A model generated the notes under the pieces. The model made no database searches. It worked only from the letters and a program-made list of their open reading frames with translations, and had not been told where the DNA came from. From NCBI RefSeq assembly GCF_020509005.1, contig NC_063018.1, forward strand, positions 4,030,001-4,094,000: a stretch of 64,000 nucleotides of DNA, written 5' to 3'. The position numbers were made by a program, and so were the translations under genes. The DNA comes from Fulvia fulva. Lineage: Eukaryota > Ascomycota > Dothideomycetes > Mycosphaerellales > Mycosphaerellaceae. Position 1 is the stretch's first letter. Every line of letters starts with the position of its first letter. Of this stretch, positions 24,949 through 36,900 are shown piece after piece.

Positions 24949-25052
24949 CTGTGAGAACCTTGGCGAGTGTGAATCTGAGATACAAAAAAGCTACCTGAGA
25001 AAACTCTAAATATAGAGCTGAGCGCCAAGCCGGCGGTGTGTTCGGATAAGAA
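24949..25052 (+). repeat. About 100-bp direct repeat, left copy (unmutated)
   Basis: It matches 43783-43889 in the same orientation (shared AGCTACCTGAGAAAACTCTA and GAGCTGAGCGCCAAGCCGGC). The left copy keeps TG and CA where the right copy has TA, so the right copy is the RIPped form. Together they bracket the whole 19-kb island and may be terminal repeats of the oldest element. Confidence 0.65.
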
Positions 25053-25483
25053 CGTCACATCCTCCCCTACTAGACCCTGACACACCTGTGTCAGCCTGAG
25101 GCGGCCAGCCTGATCGCCCATGTACTTGAATCGATAACAAAGGAGATCCTGAAGCTTCAGCTTCCTTCGTCGTGGCTTCCTAGCCTGTGACCCTTCAGCT
25201 CACTTCACTCCGCAGGTGCAACTGCCTTGCGCGGCTTAACTCTGCTGCCTGAGCTCACTACGAGCTCACTGACCCCGTCAGATGACCTCGCCGCGAGCTT
25301 CTTGCGCGTGTTCGGTCCTTCCTGCATCGTCAGAAGCTCGCAGTGTCAGGTAGCTCGTGCAGAACGCAAGCACAAAAGCACGCTCTTATTCCAAATCAAT
25401 CTGACCACGAACATCAACTTTCAAGCTTGCTGAGTCTTCGACAACCTCTTCACCCTTCGGCAGCTTCTTCCTTGCAGCTCACC
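25053..25483. other. 5' leader of element ORF
   Basis: Not RIP-mutated. The reading frame of the following ORF is open upstream to 25343, but the ATG at 25484 lies in a good context (CTCACCATGG) and is the likelier start. Confidence 0.4.
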
Positions 25484-27200
25484 ATGGCTCCTGTCCCGCG
25501 CTCTCCTCAGGGCGAGGAGTTGACAGCTCAGATGGACGCCCTCACCGTCACCTGCACTTCGGCCGTGTCTAACAACTTCCCGCGGCTCCCCGTTCGTGCT
25601 GAGACGCGCCTTCCGGATACACCTGCCGGATGGTCAGCCGGTCAGTGGACTCGGCTCTGCGCCTTCTGGTTTGAAGTCTGGTTCTCTCGCGGCGTTGTCA
25701 AGCTGGACGATCAGATCGCGCTACAGTTGGCCCGTGTCGCGCGCCGGTGCCTGAGGATCGACGGAGGAGCTGGATTCTTTGAGATGATTCACATGCTCCC
25801 TTCGCGCTACAGCCGCTTCCAGTTTGGCGGCGTTCTGAAGCTAGCAGCCGCGTCAGACTCCGACTTCGACGTCTTCGAGGAGGTCCCTAAGGGCGGTATC
25901 CTAAGGCAGCCTGTCGCTTTCAGACCGTACACCGTGTAAACTAGGCTAGCGGCGATCGTCTTCAGCTGCTATAGCGGCCGCTCCAGATCCACGCGATGCG
26001 TACAAAGCTGCCGTTCTAAGGGCGATGCCGAGCGTCCGCTAGGAACCTTTGCTAAGTGCTAGCAACTTAGCCTACCGAGCAGTAAGCTAGAGAAATACGA
26101 CTAGGAGGATCCTAAGCCTAATGCTACAGGCGGCTTCACCTTTATCGAGCGCGGCGGCTATACTAATTGTTTCTAGACTAGTAAGCACTCCACCTACGAC
26201 TATAGCCGGTCTCGTACTAAGTTTAGCTATACTAAGCGGTCTTCCCGGTCAAAGGACTCTAAGCGCCTAGTCACCCCTAATAAGGTAGCTAACTTCTCTA
26301 ATCTTCCCTAGGCCTACGATATCACTTAGGTCACGGAGTCTAGTCAGTTCTAGAACACTAAGTTTAAGTATTATAATCTAGCTTAGATAGACGCTCCGAC
26401 CCTAGCTATATATAGTCTAGTCTTCTAGGTCAGTCGTAAGCCTCGTACTACCCGCGACGCCGCTAGCCGCCTAAAGGCCGCGTTAAAGGCTAATTTAGCT
26501 TACGTACGCGCCTTTATTCGCGAGAACGCCGAGACTAATACGAATAGACCTAGCTAGGAGGAGAACACCTTAGATAAGGAGGACGACGGCTTGTTCGTAT
26601 TACTAACTAAGCCTAGTAAGTCCGCTAGTATACCTAAGGTACCTAGGAAGTCTCCTAGTAAGAAGCCCGTGTCTTTAGCTAGTAAGAAGCCCGCGGCCTT
26701 AGCTAAGAAGAAGTCGGCTCCTAGGACTCGGCGTAGCCCTCGGTAGATATCGTTGCGCTATACTCTAGACTATAACGAGCTATAGGAGGGTCTAAGCGAT
26801 ACCTCCGACTACGTTAGGTAGCTCCGCGAGATTCCGGTATAGACGCCTCTCCTAGAAGACTCTAAGGGTAAGGGCGAGGCGGACGTAACCTCGCCTAAGG
26901 TCTACGGTTATATAGCTAGTCCTCCCGTTCTTCTAGTAGCTAAGCGGTTTAGGCGGTCAATCGCGACTAGACGTACTTTACGATTCGGCTCGATTACCGA
27001 GAGGCTAAGAGGGGCTATAGTTCTATCTAGCTCCTTAGCTCGTTTACCTATACCGATAATAGAGGATAATAATAGAGAGGATCTAGAGGTAGTACCTAGT
27101 AATTTCCGGTTCCTAGGTTAGAAGTAAGGCTCTAAGAGCCTAGATAATAATAAGCCCGAGGCTACTTTATAATTTAGTACTACGTTCTTGTTTTATACGA
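25484..27200 (+). pseudogene. Unknown repeat-element ORF, intact 5' part then RIP-broken
   Basis: ATG at 25484 opens a frame of 151 clean codons to a TAA at 25937-25939 (possibly CAA before RIP). The same frame then continues through TAG-interrupted but protein-like sequence: aromatic/charged (FIERGGYTN region about 26140), a Lys/Pro/Ser-rich linker (SPSKKPVSLASKKPAAL, about 26650-26710), and an acidic tail to about 27200. No zinc knuckle or enzyme motif is visible. It could be a gag/ORF1-type protein or a captured host gene. The change from normal to saturated-RIP composition occurs between about 25937 and 26040. Direct repeats at 24949 and 43783 bracket the region. Confidence 0.5.
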
Positions 27201-27308
27201 GCGATAGGTAGCCGAGTAGGCTGACTTAAAAGTACTATAGACTAATAACACTAATTAATAATTCTTATAACCTAACTCCCTTAGCGCCGCTTCGGTAACT
27301 AGGCTTAC

Positions 27309-27716
27309 TATTAAATAGGTATAGTATATATATATACGGAAGTTAGGATACGTAATAGGGAAGGAGGAAGGACTAATATAGTATATAAAGGTATATAGTA
27401 GAATAGTATTTAGTACTAAAGGTATCTCTACTATCGGTATAGAGACTACGTCTCTTATACCTATATAGAGGGATATTGCTCTAGTCCTAGTTCTGTTTCA
27501 CTACGCCTTATCGGTTTTATCTATGTCTTATCCTATAACGGCAGTTCCTCCGTTAGTCTCGTACTAATTAGCTAAGCGACTTTAGGTCCTCTAAGTCGCT
27601 CCTACTATTCGTACGGTATCTTAGTAGTATTACCGTACTATTGTCTCGACTAGCTTAGTGTATACTAAGTTGGTCTTAGTACCGTACGATATACCTACTA
27701 ACCTATATTCGTAACA
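27309..27716 (-). repeat. Copia LTR, minus orientation
   Basis: 408 bp; on the minus strand it starts TGTTACGAATATAGG directly after a purine tract and ends TTTAATA (RIPped CA). It is the near-exact reverse complement of 30841-31248. Confidence 0.8.
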
Positions 27717-30640
27717 CTCCTACTTAGGTCGTAAGGCGAGGAACGTTTGTTCCTACTATACTAGCTATAGCTATCGTACGAAGGTCTAGAACTAGGGACC
27801 GGCTAGCGGTTTAGTTAAACTATCTACTACTATCTCCTTAGTATAGCAGTACTCTACTTTAATCTTCCTCTACTACTAGAGGTGCCTAATATAGTTATAG
27901 GTAATATTAATATACTTAGATCTTTCGTAGATATAGGCGTCCTTAACTAAGATTAGAGCCGCCTAGTTATCCCCTATAAGGCGTACTAGTCTTAGTTCGT
28001 CGACGGTACTCTTATCGGCTAGGACTATTAGTTAGAAAGAGTAGTCTCCTACTAGCCCCGGGTAGTTTATCTCTCGGAGGATAGCCGCTAGGAACTAGGA
28101 TTGTTTCGCGGCGGCGTTTATTACTATAAACTCTACCTCTATAGTAGAGGTTACTATAGACTTTTGCTTCTTACTTATCTAGGATATAGGCGTACCGTAT
28201 ACTAGCTAGACATATCCTAGAATTAAGACCCTGTCTACTCGATCTATCGCGTAGTTAGAGTCTAAGTATCCGGTTAAAGCACCGCTACTACGTCTAAATA
28301 TTAACCCTAGGTCGGGGAACGACCTTAGGTATCTCGAGACCTTCTTTAGTACTTTTATGTACCGCTTTATTAGATCCGCGACATATGTACTAGTTCTCCT
28401 AATTAGGAAGGCTAGGTCCGGTCTCGTTATAGTTATTAGCTATATCTAGGTCCTATTATCGCTCTAGTAGTTATCCTTACTATATCTCTCGTCGTTCGGG
28501 GCTATAGGACGAAGATTATCGTAACTATCTATTAGCGAGAGTGTTAGGCTTGCCTTTTCTTTTACTATATCTATTTTAGTAAGGGCCTTACGGATATAAT
28601 AGCCCTAGTCGAGTTTTAGGGTACCGTTACGCCTATCGCGAGTAATCTTTAGTCCTAGTAGTTTCTCCGGTTCCCCGAGATCCTTAATCTTAAAGTATTA
28701 CGCGAACTGCTTCTTAAACTATTAGATATCGGCTAACCTTAGTACTATAATAGGTATGTCGTCTATATAGATAAGTAGTATAATGTCTCTCTTAGTATAA
28801 GTTAGGAGATATAGGTCTACCTCGGACTAGTAGAATCCTATCTTAACTAACGCGGTAACGGAGAGCTTATTCTAATCCCTAGCTACCTACTTTAGGCCGT
28901 AGAGACTCCGGAGTACCTTAAGGACCGTATTTAGTAGGGTTTCGAGTCCTAGTAGGGGTTTTATATAGATGTCTTCGGCTAGGTAGCTTTAGGTAAACGT
29001 ATTATTAACGTCGACCTAGTATATCTCGAGATCCCGCTCGTAAACTACTACTATAAAGACTCTTAGGGTGTTATAGCGTACTATAGGTACGAATGTCTCT
29101 TCGAAGTTAATGCCGAATTTCTATAAAAACTCTCTTACGATAAGTCTTGCCTTGAACTTTTCGATTACTCCGCTAATAAGTCTCTTTACGTCGAAGACCT
29201 ACTTAGAGGTGACTATTTTCGCCCCCCTTAGAGCGATAGCCGTTTCCTAGGTATTATTACTTAATAACGAGAGTAGCTTAGTATCGATAGCGTCCTTCTA
29301 TAAGTGGCCCTATTTAGGATCCCCTACCGTAGCCTTATATATCTTTAGGATAGGTACTTCCTATTAGTAGGCGATACCGGGTCCGAATATAGTAAAGGCG
29401 TATTCTTAGACTTCGTCGAATAGTTCCTCTACCGTAGCTATAAATATACATTCGTCGGTATCGGTAAGTCTATTATTCACCTATAGTAGTTAGTAGAACA
29501 AAGCTATTATAGCTTTATAGTACTTAGCCTTATAGTCCTAGTCCTAGCCGTAGTTATCGTTAGGACCCCTAGTCCTTTTTCTCCGGACGATTAGTTCCGG
29601 TAGCTCCGGGGTTTCCTCGATATTCTTATAGTCCGCGATATTATCTAGTCTACCGGGAAGTTGGATATAGAGCGGTCTTAAGATAGTTAGTCCTTTGTCC
29701 TTAGCCGTAGCGGGTTCGGTCTCTACGTAGGGAGCGGGGATTAGCTAGGTCGGTTCTTCTATAGAGGACTCGGCTACTTTAGTAGTAGTAAGTTAGGGTA
29801 TTATACTACCCGAGAATCGTTAGATTGCTATCGGGGCATCCGCTAGTCGCTAAACTAGTAGTAGTCGCGAGACCGCCGGTAGTAGACCGACTAGCCTTCG
29901 TTCGGGTACCCTACTAGGTTAGTTATTCGTAAAGGAGACACCTAAGTCTAGATCTCTCCCCTTCTCGTTTTCGAACTAATCTACTTGGCTATACTACCTA
30001 ATAGCTCGTATATCTAGCTCCTAGAACAACTATTACTTAGTCGATTGACCGTATCTAACGAAAATAGCTTCCTTACCTAGGTTTTTTAACTTATCCTATC
30101 GTAGCCCTTTTAGATATAATTTCGGTTCTACGTAAACTACTGCCCTACAACCCTATACTCTTAGGTGATCTACCGTCGGTACTTTGCTAGTAAATACTTC
30201 TTCCGGCGAAAGTTAGATACCGTTAAGTAACGGTCTATTTAGTAGTAGGTTACGTATAACCGCCTATACCTCTAGTACTTTAGGCTATAATTCTACTAGT
30301 ATCCCCGATTCCTCGAGTATTAAGCGGATCGCGTTCTCCGATACCTAGATTGACCTTTCTACTACTCCGTTTTGTATAGAGTTATAAGTATCTATCGTAT
30401 CGTATTAAACCCCCGATTCTTTCTCCTATTCTTTTAGAACTATTAGTAGCTTAGGTATATTATTACTCCGTACTACTCTTACGTAGCATTTAGATACTTT
30501 CTCTATAGTTAGCCGCTATTATCGTAGTGCTTACAGTACGTCGGATTTGTTCTTAAGCGGGATTACCTACTTCTTTCTTAAGAAGTTATCTACGATCTCT
30601 AGCTAGTATTTAAAACCTAGCCTAGATATCGTTAGATCTA
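27717..30640 (-). mobile_element. Copia pol on the minus strand, RIP-degraded
   Basis: On the minus strand: integrase remnants (about 30000-30640), RT with an FGINFEETFVP-like block (about 29100) and YIDDIPII (about 28760), then RNase H ending in a VADSLTKPLAGP motif at about 27800-27830, just upstream of the LTR at 27716. Gag and the 5' LTR are absent. At about 30640 the integrase abuts a second copy of the element's 3' end in opposite orientation. Gln and Trp codons are replaced by TAG throughout. Confidence 0.75.
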
Positions 30641-31248
30641 AGCACATTAATATTACCTATAACTATATTAGGCACCTCTAGTAGTAGGGGAAGATTAAAG
30701 TAGAGTACTACTATACTAAGGAGATAGTAGTAGATAGTTTAACTAAACCGCTAGCCGGTCCCTAGTTCTAGACCTTCGTACGATAGCTATAGCTAGTATA
30801 GTAGGAACAAACGTTCCTCGCCTTACGACCTAAGTAGGAGTGTTACGAATATAGGTTAGTAGGTATATCGTACGGTACTAAGACCAACTTAGTATACACT
30901 AAGCTAGTCGAGACAATAGTACGGTAATACTACTAAGATACCGTACGAATAGTAGGAGCGACTTAGAGGACCTAAAGTCGCTTAGCTAATTAGTACGAGA
31001 CTAACGGAGGAACTGCCGTTATAGGATAAGATATAGATAAAACCGATAAGGCGTAGTGAAACAGAACTAGGACTAGAGCAATATCCCTCTATATAGGTAT
31101 AAGAGACGTAGTCTCTATACCGATAGTAGAGATACCTTTAGTACTAAACACTATTCTACTATATACCTTCGTATACTATATTAGTCCTTCCTCCTTCCCT
31201 ATTACGTGTCCTGACTTCCGTGTATATATATACTATATCTATTTAATA
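30641..31248 (+). repeat. Inverted second copy of Copia 3' end plus LTR
   Basis: 30641-30840 repeats the last RNase H codons and 30841-31248 repeats the 408-bp LTR, both as the reverse complement of 27309-27930. Two 3' ends in opposite orientation cannot come from one normal insertion; this is a rearranged or nested pair. Confidence 0.75.
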
Positions 31249-31925
31249 TCGGTATCGCTTTCTCGTAAGGTATAGGCTCGTATCGCCTTTGCCTTTGTCT
31301 TGTTATCGGATTAGCTTCTCCTATCCTTCTACTGTTTCCTAGACTTCTTATAGGCGTTTTAGGCCTTCTCTAGATCTCGGACTAGCTCTTTATAGGACTT
31401 CTTCTCCGGTTACTTCTAGGTATTCTTCTTTTTAATAAACTCCTTTACGGAATCTAGTTCCGGGTACGATATAACTAGGTAGTTACTATCGTAGATAAAG
31501 TAGCCGCTCTTACCCCCTTACCTCTAGGAGTATAGAGCGGTCTCGCCCTTACTCTCTTAGATCCGTAATTCGTAGGATTTAAGTAAGGTTATAGCGGATT
31601 CCTAGCCTAGGTTTAGCTAGGCTAGGATAGTGTCCCTAGTACTAGCGTAGACGTCCGGGAGGCTACTTAGTAGGTACTTAAACCTCCGGATAGGGTCCTT
31701 ATAGTAGGTCTCTTTACTATCTGTTTCGGTAATCTATATAGATAGGTTACCTAGATATCTACCCTTGTCTAATTGTCCTATCGTCCGGTAGCTTAAACGA
31801 TACTAGCTATCTTATAAGCGCTATATTACGGTTCACTACTACCGTAACGTCGCGCGCCTTAGCGCTTCCTTATATATCTCGCGCGCTTCGCGCTTCTCTT
31901 TCGTAGCCTCCTAAGGAGTAGGTAA
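31249..31925. other. RIPped repeat remnant, unidentified
   Basis: The minus strand gives Lys/Glu-rich, coiled-coil-like frames interrupted by TAG (around 31270-31480). No enzyme motif is seen. Confidence 0.4.
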
Positions 31926-33397
31926 TCGCCTTAGAGTATACTACTATTAAGAGCCTAGCCGAGTTCGCGACTCGTACTATAGTATACCCGGAGATTATGT
32001 TTTACCTCGTTCGCTAGATATAGTTAGACTTTATTACACTTTTTAACTAGGTCGAGTCCCTAAAGAAGGCTAATAAGGTTATATAGCGTAAGTACGCTAA
32101 TATAAAGAAGGAACGTAATATCGTATCCGAGAGTCTTAGTCAACTCGAAAAGAATAAGGATGTTAAGGGCCTCTTTATATTCTACTTTAATAAATACTAG
32201 AAGTATAAGAGTTAGATATAAGACCTTAAGGAAGCTAATTGGCGCCTCTAATAGGATAATGATACGCTCTTCGGACAGGTCGAGGAGTCGTAGGTAGGCA
32301 TATTACCTAAGGACATTAAAGCCCTATCTAAGCGTAATTAGGCTCTAAATAAGGAGGTAGTAGAGCTAAAGGCTTAGCTAGTAGCTAAGGACACGAACGG
32401 TACTCGCGATACTAGCGGTACTAATAGTAATAATAATAATAACCGTAGTCGTTAGGTCTACGTCTACTCCCCTCGTTGTAATAGTGTTTTACGATTACCT
32501 ACGCCTCCTACTTAGTAGAACCGTATAGGTAGAGGCACCCGACGAGGAGGTAGTAGAGGTAGTAGCGATAACGACGGAGACAACTCTAATAACGATAAGG
32601 GTAGAGATAATAGTCGACTACGCCGTTACCTACGCCGTAACTCCTTACGGCAAGAACGCTAGAGTATACCTAGTAGTACTTCTAGGGTAACTAGCAATAC
32701 CGCCGTTAGCTAGTTCACTACTATCGAACCCTTCGTTAATGTTATATATACTAATAAGTTAATTAAGGACCTCGAAAGTAAGTTCGATAATAAGAATATA
32801 AACTTTAACCGTTAGCTCGATTAGCTAGAGATCAAGCTGTCCGTAATATAGTTCTAGACTATCGAGGACGGACTACGCTACATCCTTAACTTCCTCGACG
32901 AGTACCCGTACTAGCTATATAGTCCGCGAGTACCCTCTAAGCGTACTAAGCGCAATTATATTAACCCCTTTAAGTCTATCGATAGGATGATCTAATTCCT
33001 TATCGATCGGTATAGTAAGAAGGACGTCGTAGGCAAGGCCTTCTAGAAGCTCTAGGTCTTATAGTAGGGTAAAAACGAGTCATTTTCTATATTTATCGCT
33101 AAGTATAACGAACAGCGCAACTTATACGACCTATTAGCTAAGACTAATCACCGCCTACTCGAGAGTAAGCTTAACTATAATTATATAGGAGTACTACCTA
33201 TAGAGACTAAGGACCGCGAAGACTTAGTCGACCTATACTATAAGCTCGAAGCTAAGTTCGAGCGCCTAAAGTTAAAGACCCTAGCTATACTACGACTACC
33301 TCGTAGTACTAGCGGTAGTAACGGTACTATACCTACCGCGCCCGGCGTAGCCTAAGGTTTAGGCCTTAAGCTATACGCTTAGATACCGCGCGAATTC
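31926..33397 (+). pseudogene. Gypsy-type gag-like ORF remnant
   Basis: The plus-strand frame encodes a Lys/Glu-rich coiled coil (about 32060-32380), an Asn/Arg/Ser/Gly-rich spacer (about 32410-32680), and a capsid-like helical region with NPFKSIDRMIQFLIDRY-type sequence after correcting TAG (about 32960-33010), resembling fungal Ty3/Gypsy gag. It is broken by many TAGs. It ends abruptly at the LTR of the next Gypsy, in the opposite orientation to it. Confidence 0.55.
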
Positions 33398-33913
33398 TAT
33401 TAGGGCGAGAGCCTAGCCTATAAGATATAAGAGTAAAAGCGAGAATATAGGTACGAAGTATAGATATAAAGGGCATAGTATAATTACTATATAAAACGAA
33501 AGACGAAGAAAGTAAGAGAGGCCTAGGGAAGGCTAGATATCTATACGCGACCCTCGCGAGTACGTATCCCCGTATTAATAGGGCTAACCCGTACGAAGCC
33601 GCGCTTAGTAGCTTTACTCAAAACCTTATTCTAACCTGCCCTACGTTCCGAGTCTTCTACGTACTTCTTCTAGGGTCTAGCGTAGTCGCGGGTGCTCGCG
33701 GAAGTGCCGTAAGTTATATAGTTACGAGCTAAAGTAAATCTATTAAGGTTTAGTAGAGTAGTAAATTTCGAGGGCTAGGTCCCGTAGTGAATATTACGGG
33801 GTATATAATTCTTAGCGCTTATATACTAAGCTAGACTTTCACTTCTTAACGACTTCTAAGTACTCTAAGGCTCTTCTATCCCTACCTTCTATATACTCTA
33901 TAGGGAGACTATA
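33398..33913 (-). repeat. Gypsy 3' LTR (left)
   Basis: 516 bp from TATTAGGGCGAGAGCC to GGGAGACTATA; nearly identical to 39167-39682. Differences are transitions (for example GAAGTATAG against GAAGTGTAG). Confidence 0.85.
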
Positions 33914-36900
33914 GTAGTAGCCCCCGGAACAAAGCTAAGTTCCTACGAAGCCGTAGTAGTTCTATATATCGAGGATGTTCAGCTTTAGTACTAGGCCTAG
34001 GCCTAATATTATAGTCGATATACTATTAGTAAGCCCCGTCGAAGAGCTTAGATTCGAAAAGCCTACCGATATTAACTTCTAGGCCGTCTACGCGGGCGTA
34101 GTATTCTTCGATTGCTTAACGATTAAAGATAATATATTAGATAGGTTCCTATAAGGTATCCTACTTAGGGTAACCTTACTATTCGACTTTATACTTAATC
34201 GGCGGTAGCCCTTTAATATCGTTAGGCTCTACGCGGATTCCCCGGATCTTACGGATAGTATAGTCGTTAGAAGGTAGGGTAATAGGCTCGTCGACTTCTA
34301 CTTTATCGGGAGGACCTAGTATGTCTTAGTTTTGGTTCGGGAATAGGTCCTTAGCCGACGGCCGAAGGCGTACGGAATAGAAGACGTTATAGATCTTTAT
34401 GTTTGTAGGAAGAGCTAGATAGTAGGCGTATAAACTAATACGCTCGGTAATCTCAAAAGGACCTAGGTTCTTCTAGCTTAGCTTCTTAGAGGGGCGGTCC
34501 GTCTTAATATTCTTAGAGTTAAGGTAGACTATATTGTCTACTTAGTAGTTAGGAGCTAGCTAGCGACGACGATTAGCTTGATCCTCGTAGATTGCTTATA
34601 CGTATACTATCTCGTCGTAGACTTCTTTATAGATCTATAAGAGTATAGTAGCGAACTCGTCTACTACTTACTCGTTTACGTCTTTAGTAGGCGGGAGAGG
34701 CTCTTCTAGTTCTATACCTATACGAGGGTAGTAACCTCTCGTAGTATAGAAGGGAGAGTAGCTAGTAGTCTCCGAGTCCTAGTTACGAGTAGCGAACTCT
34801 ACCGTAGGGATATACTAAGGCCAATCCTTCTAGTAGTAGTCGACGAAGTAACGAAGGACCTACTCGAGGATAGCGTTCGTAATTTCGGTCTAGCCGTCGG
34901 TCTATAGCTAAAAACTAGTCGAGAGGTTATACTTAATACCTAGGATAGTATATAGACGCTTCTAGAAGTACGAGATAAACTAGGAGCCTCTATTAGAGGT
35001 GATACTATCTAGGAGGCCTTAAAAGCGCTAGACGAATTCGTAGAATAAGCGAGTAGTCTCCTTTATAGTTATACTCTAGTACGGGATTATATACCGGTCC
35101 TTAGAGTAACGGTTTACGATTACTAGAAGGGCCTTTACCTTTACGCCGCTAAAGGTCTTACCGTAAGGGAGATCGGTAAAAAAGTCTATAGTAATATACT
35201 TCTACGGACAATTAGGAGCCGGGAGAGGGTATAAGAGACCGTAGGGGCGGTAGCGGTTAGCTTTAGCTCTTTAGTAAGTAGCGTAGTTTAGTACGTAGCG
35301 GCGGACGTCCTTCTAGGAATACGGCTACTAGTGATCCCTAGTAAGGAGCTTATAGGTCTTAGCTACGCCTAGGTGACCCCTAGAGGCGGAGTCGTAGACG
35401 ATTTAAAGAATCTTAGCTCGGATATTAGAGCCTTCGGGCTATAGTACGTAAAGCTTCTTACGGAAGTAGACGACACCTTCCTAGAGCTCGTACTTAGATA
35501 GCGAGAAGCCCGGGAATGTCCTCGCGCTAGATTTAAGGGCCTAAACTAACTCTTAGGCGTCTAGGTCGGTATCGTACGCTATTCGTACTCGTGCTATAAT
35601 GCCTTAAGGTTACTCCTTATTATTGAACCCCTTAAAGTCTAATTCGGATAAGCCGTCGGTCGTTACTAAGCCCTCTTTATTATCGTTTAAGTCCTTAGCG
35701 TCCGAGGCGTATTCTTTAGGCTCGGGTTCATTATTACTCTCGTTAAGGTAGGTAGGAGCGAGTACGAGAGTAGTAAAGGAAGCGGCGAGCGTAGGCTAGC
35801 CGTTCGATAGGTACTCTCGAAGCTCGGAAGAGAGGTTATACTCTTTAATGACTTATTGCTCTACGATTTGCTAGCCCCCTCTTCGATTAACTAGAGAGTT
35901 ACTAGGACGGCGGGTAAGGGCGTCGGCTATCGAGTTGGCCTTACCGGGCGTGTACGAGATTATAAAGTTGAACCGGGAGAGGAACTCGCTCTAGCGGGCC
36001 TAGCGACGATCAAGTAGCTTACTCTTTATAAAGTAGACGAGGTTCTTATAGTCGGAGCTTACTTAGACGGGTATAGTAGAGCCTTCTAGCTCGGGGCGCT
36101 ACTCTTTAAAAGCTTTAACGATAGCGAGAAGCTCCTTATTATAGATCTCGTAGTTATACTCCGTAGCGGTTATCTTCTTAGAGAGGAAGGCGATAGATAA
36201 CTAGGGAGATTGAGGCGAGCGGCGTTATAGTAGGACACCGCCTACTACGCCGCCGGATACGTTAGTCTCTATATAGGTCTCTAGTTCGAAATCGAAGTGC
36301 TATAGAAGCAGGTTCTTAATAAACTTCGCTTTAAGTAAGTCAAAAGCCTCCTAGTATTCGTCGGTCTAGGCAAACTTCTTACCCTTACGCGTAAGCTTTG
36401 TTAAAGGGCGTACTACGCCCGAGAATACGTAGATAAAGCGGCGGTAGAAGTTAGTAAAGCCTAGGAAACCCTAGACCTCCTTAACGTTCGTAGGAGTATC
36501 CTATTCGACGATAGCGTCGATCTTCTCTTAGTCTATCTTAATGCCGTCTACGGTAATAATTAAACTAAGGAACTTGACTTCGGTCTTCTTAAACTCGTAC
36601 TTATCGATATCGAGCTATAAGCCGGCGTCTACGAGCTTCTAAAGGACCTTATAGACGTACTCGCGGTGCTCCTCCTTAGTCTCGCTATAGACTAGGATAT
36701 TATCGATGTAGGTAGTAAAGAACTGATCGAGGAACTCCTAAAGGATATCGTTAATAAAGTTCTAGAAGGTATTAGGCCCGTTATAAACGCCGAAGGGTAT
36801 AACGAGCGACTCGAATAGGCCGTAGCGAGTACGGAAGGCTATAAGATACTCGTATCCTTCTACTATTCCTAACTTGTTAAACGTAGCGATAATATCGAGC

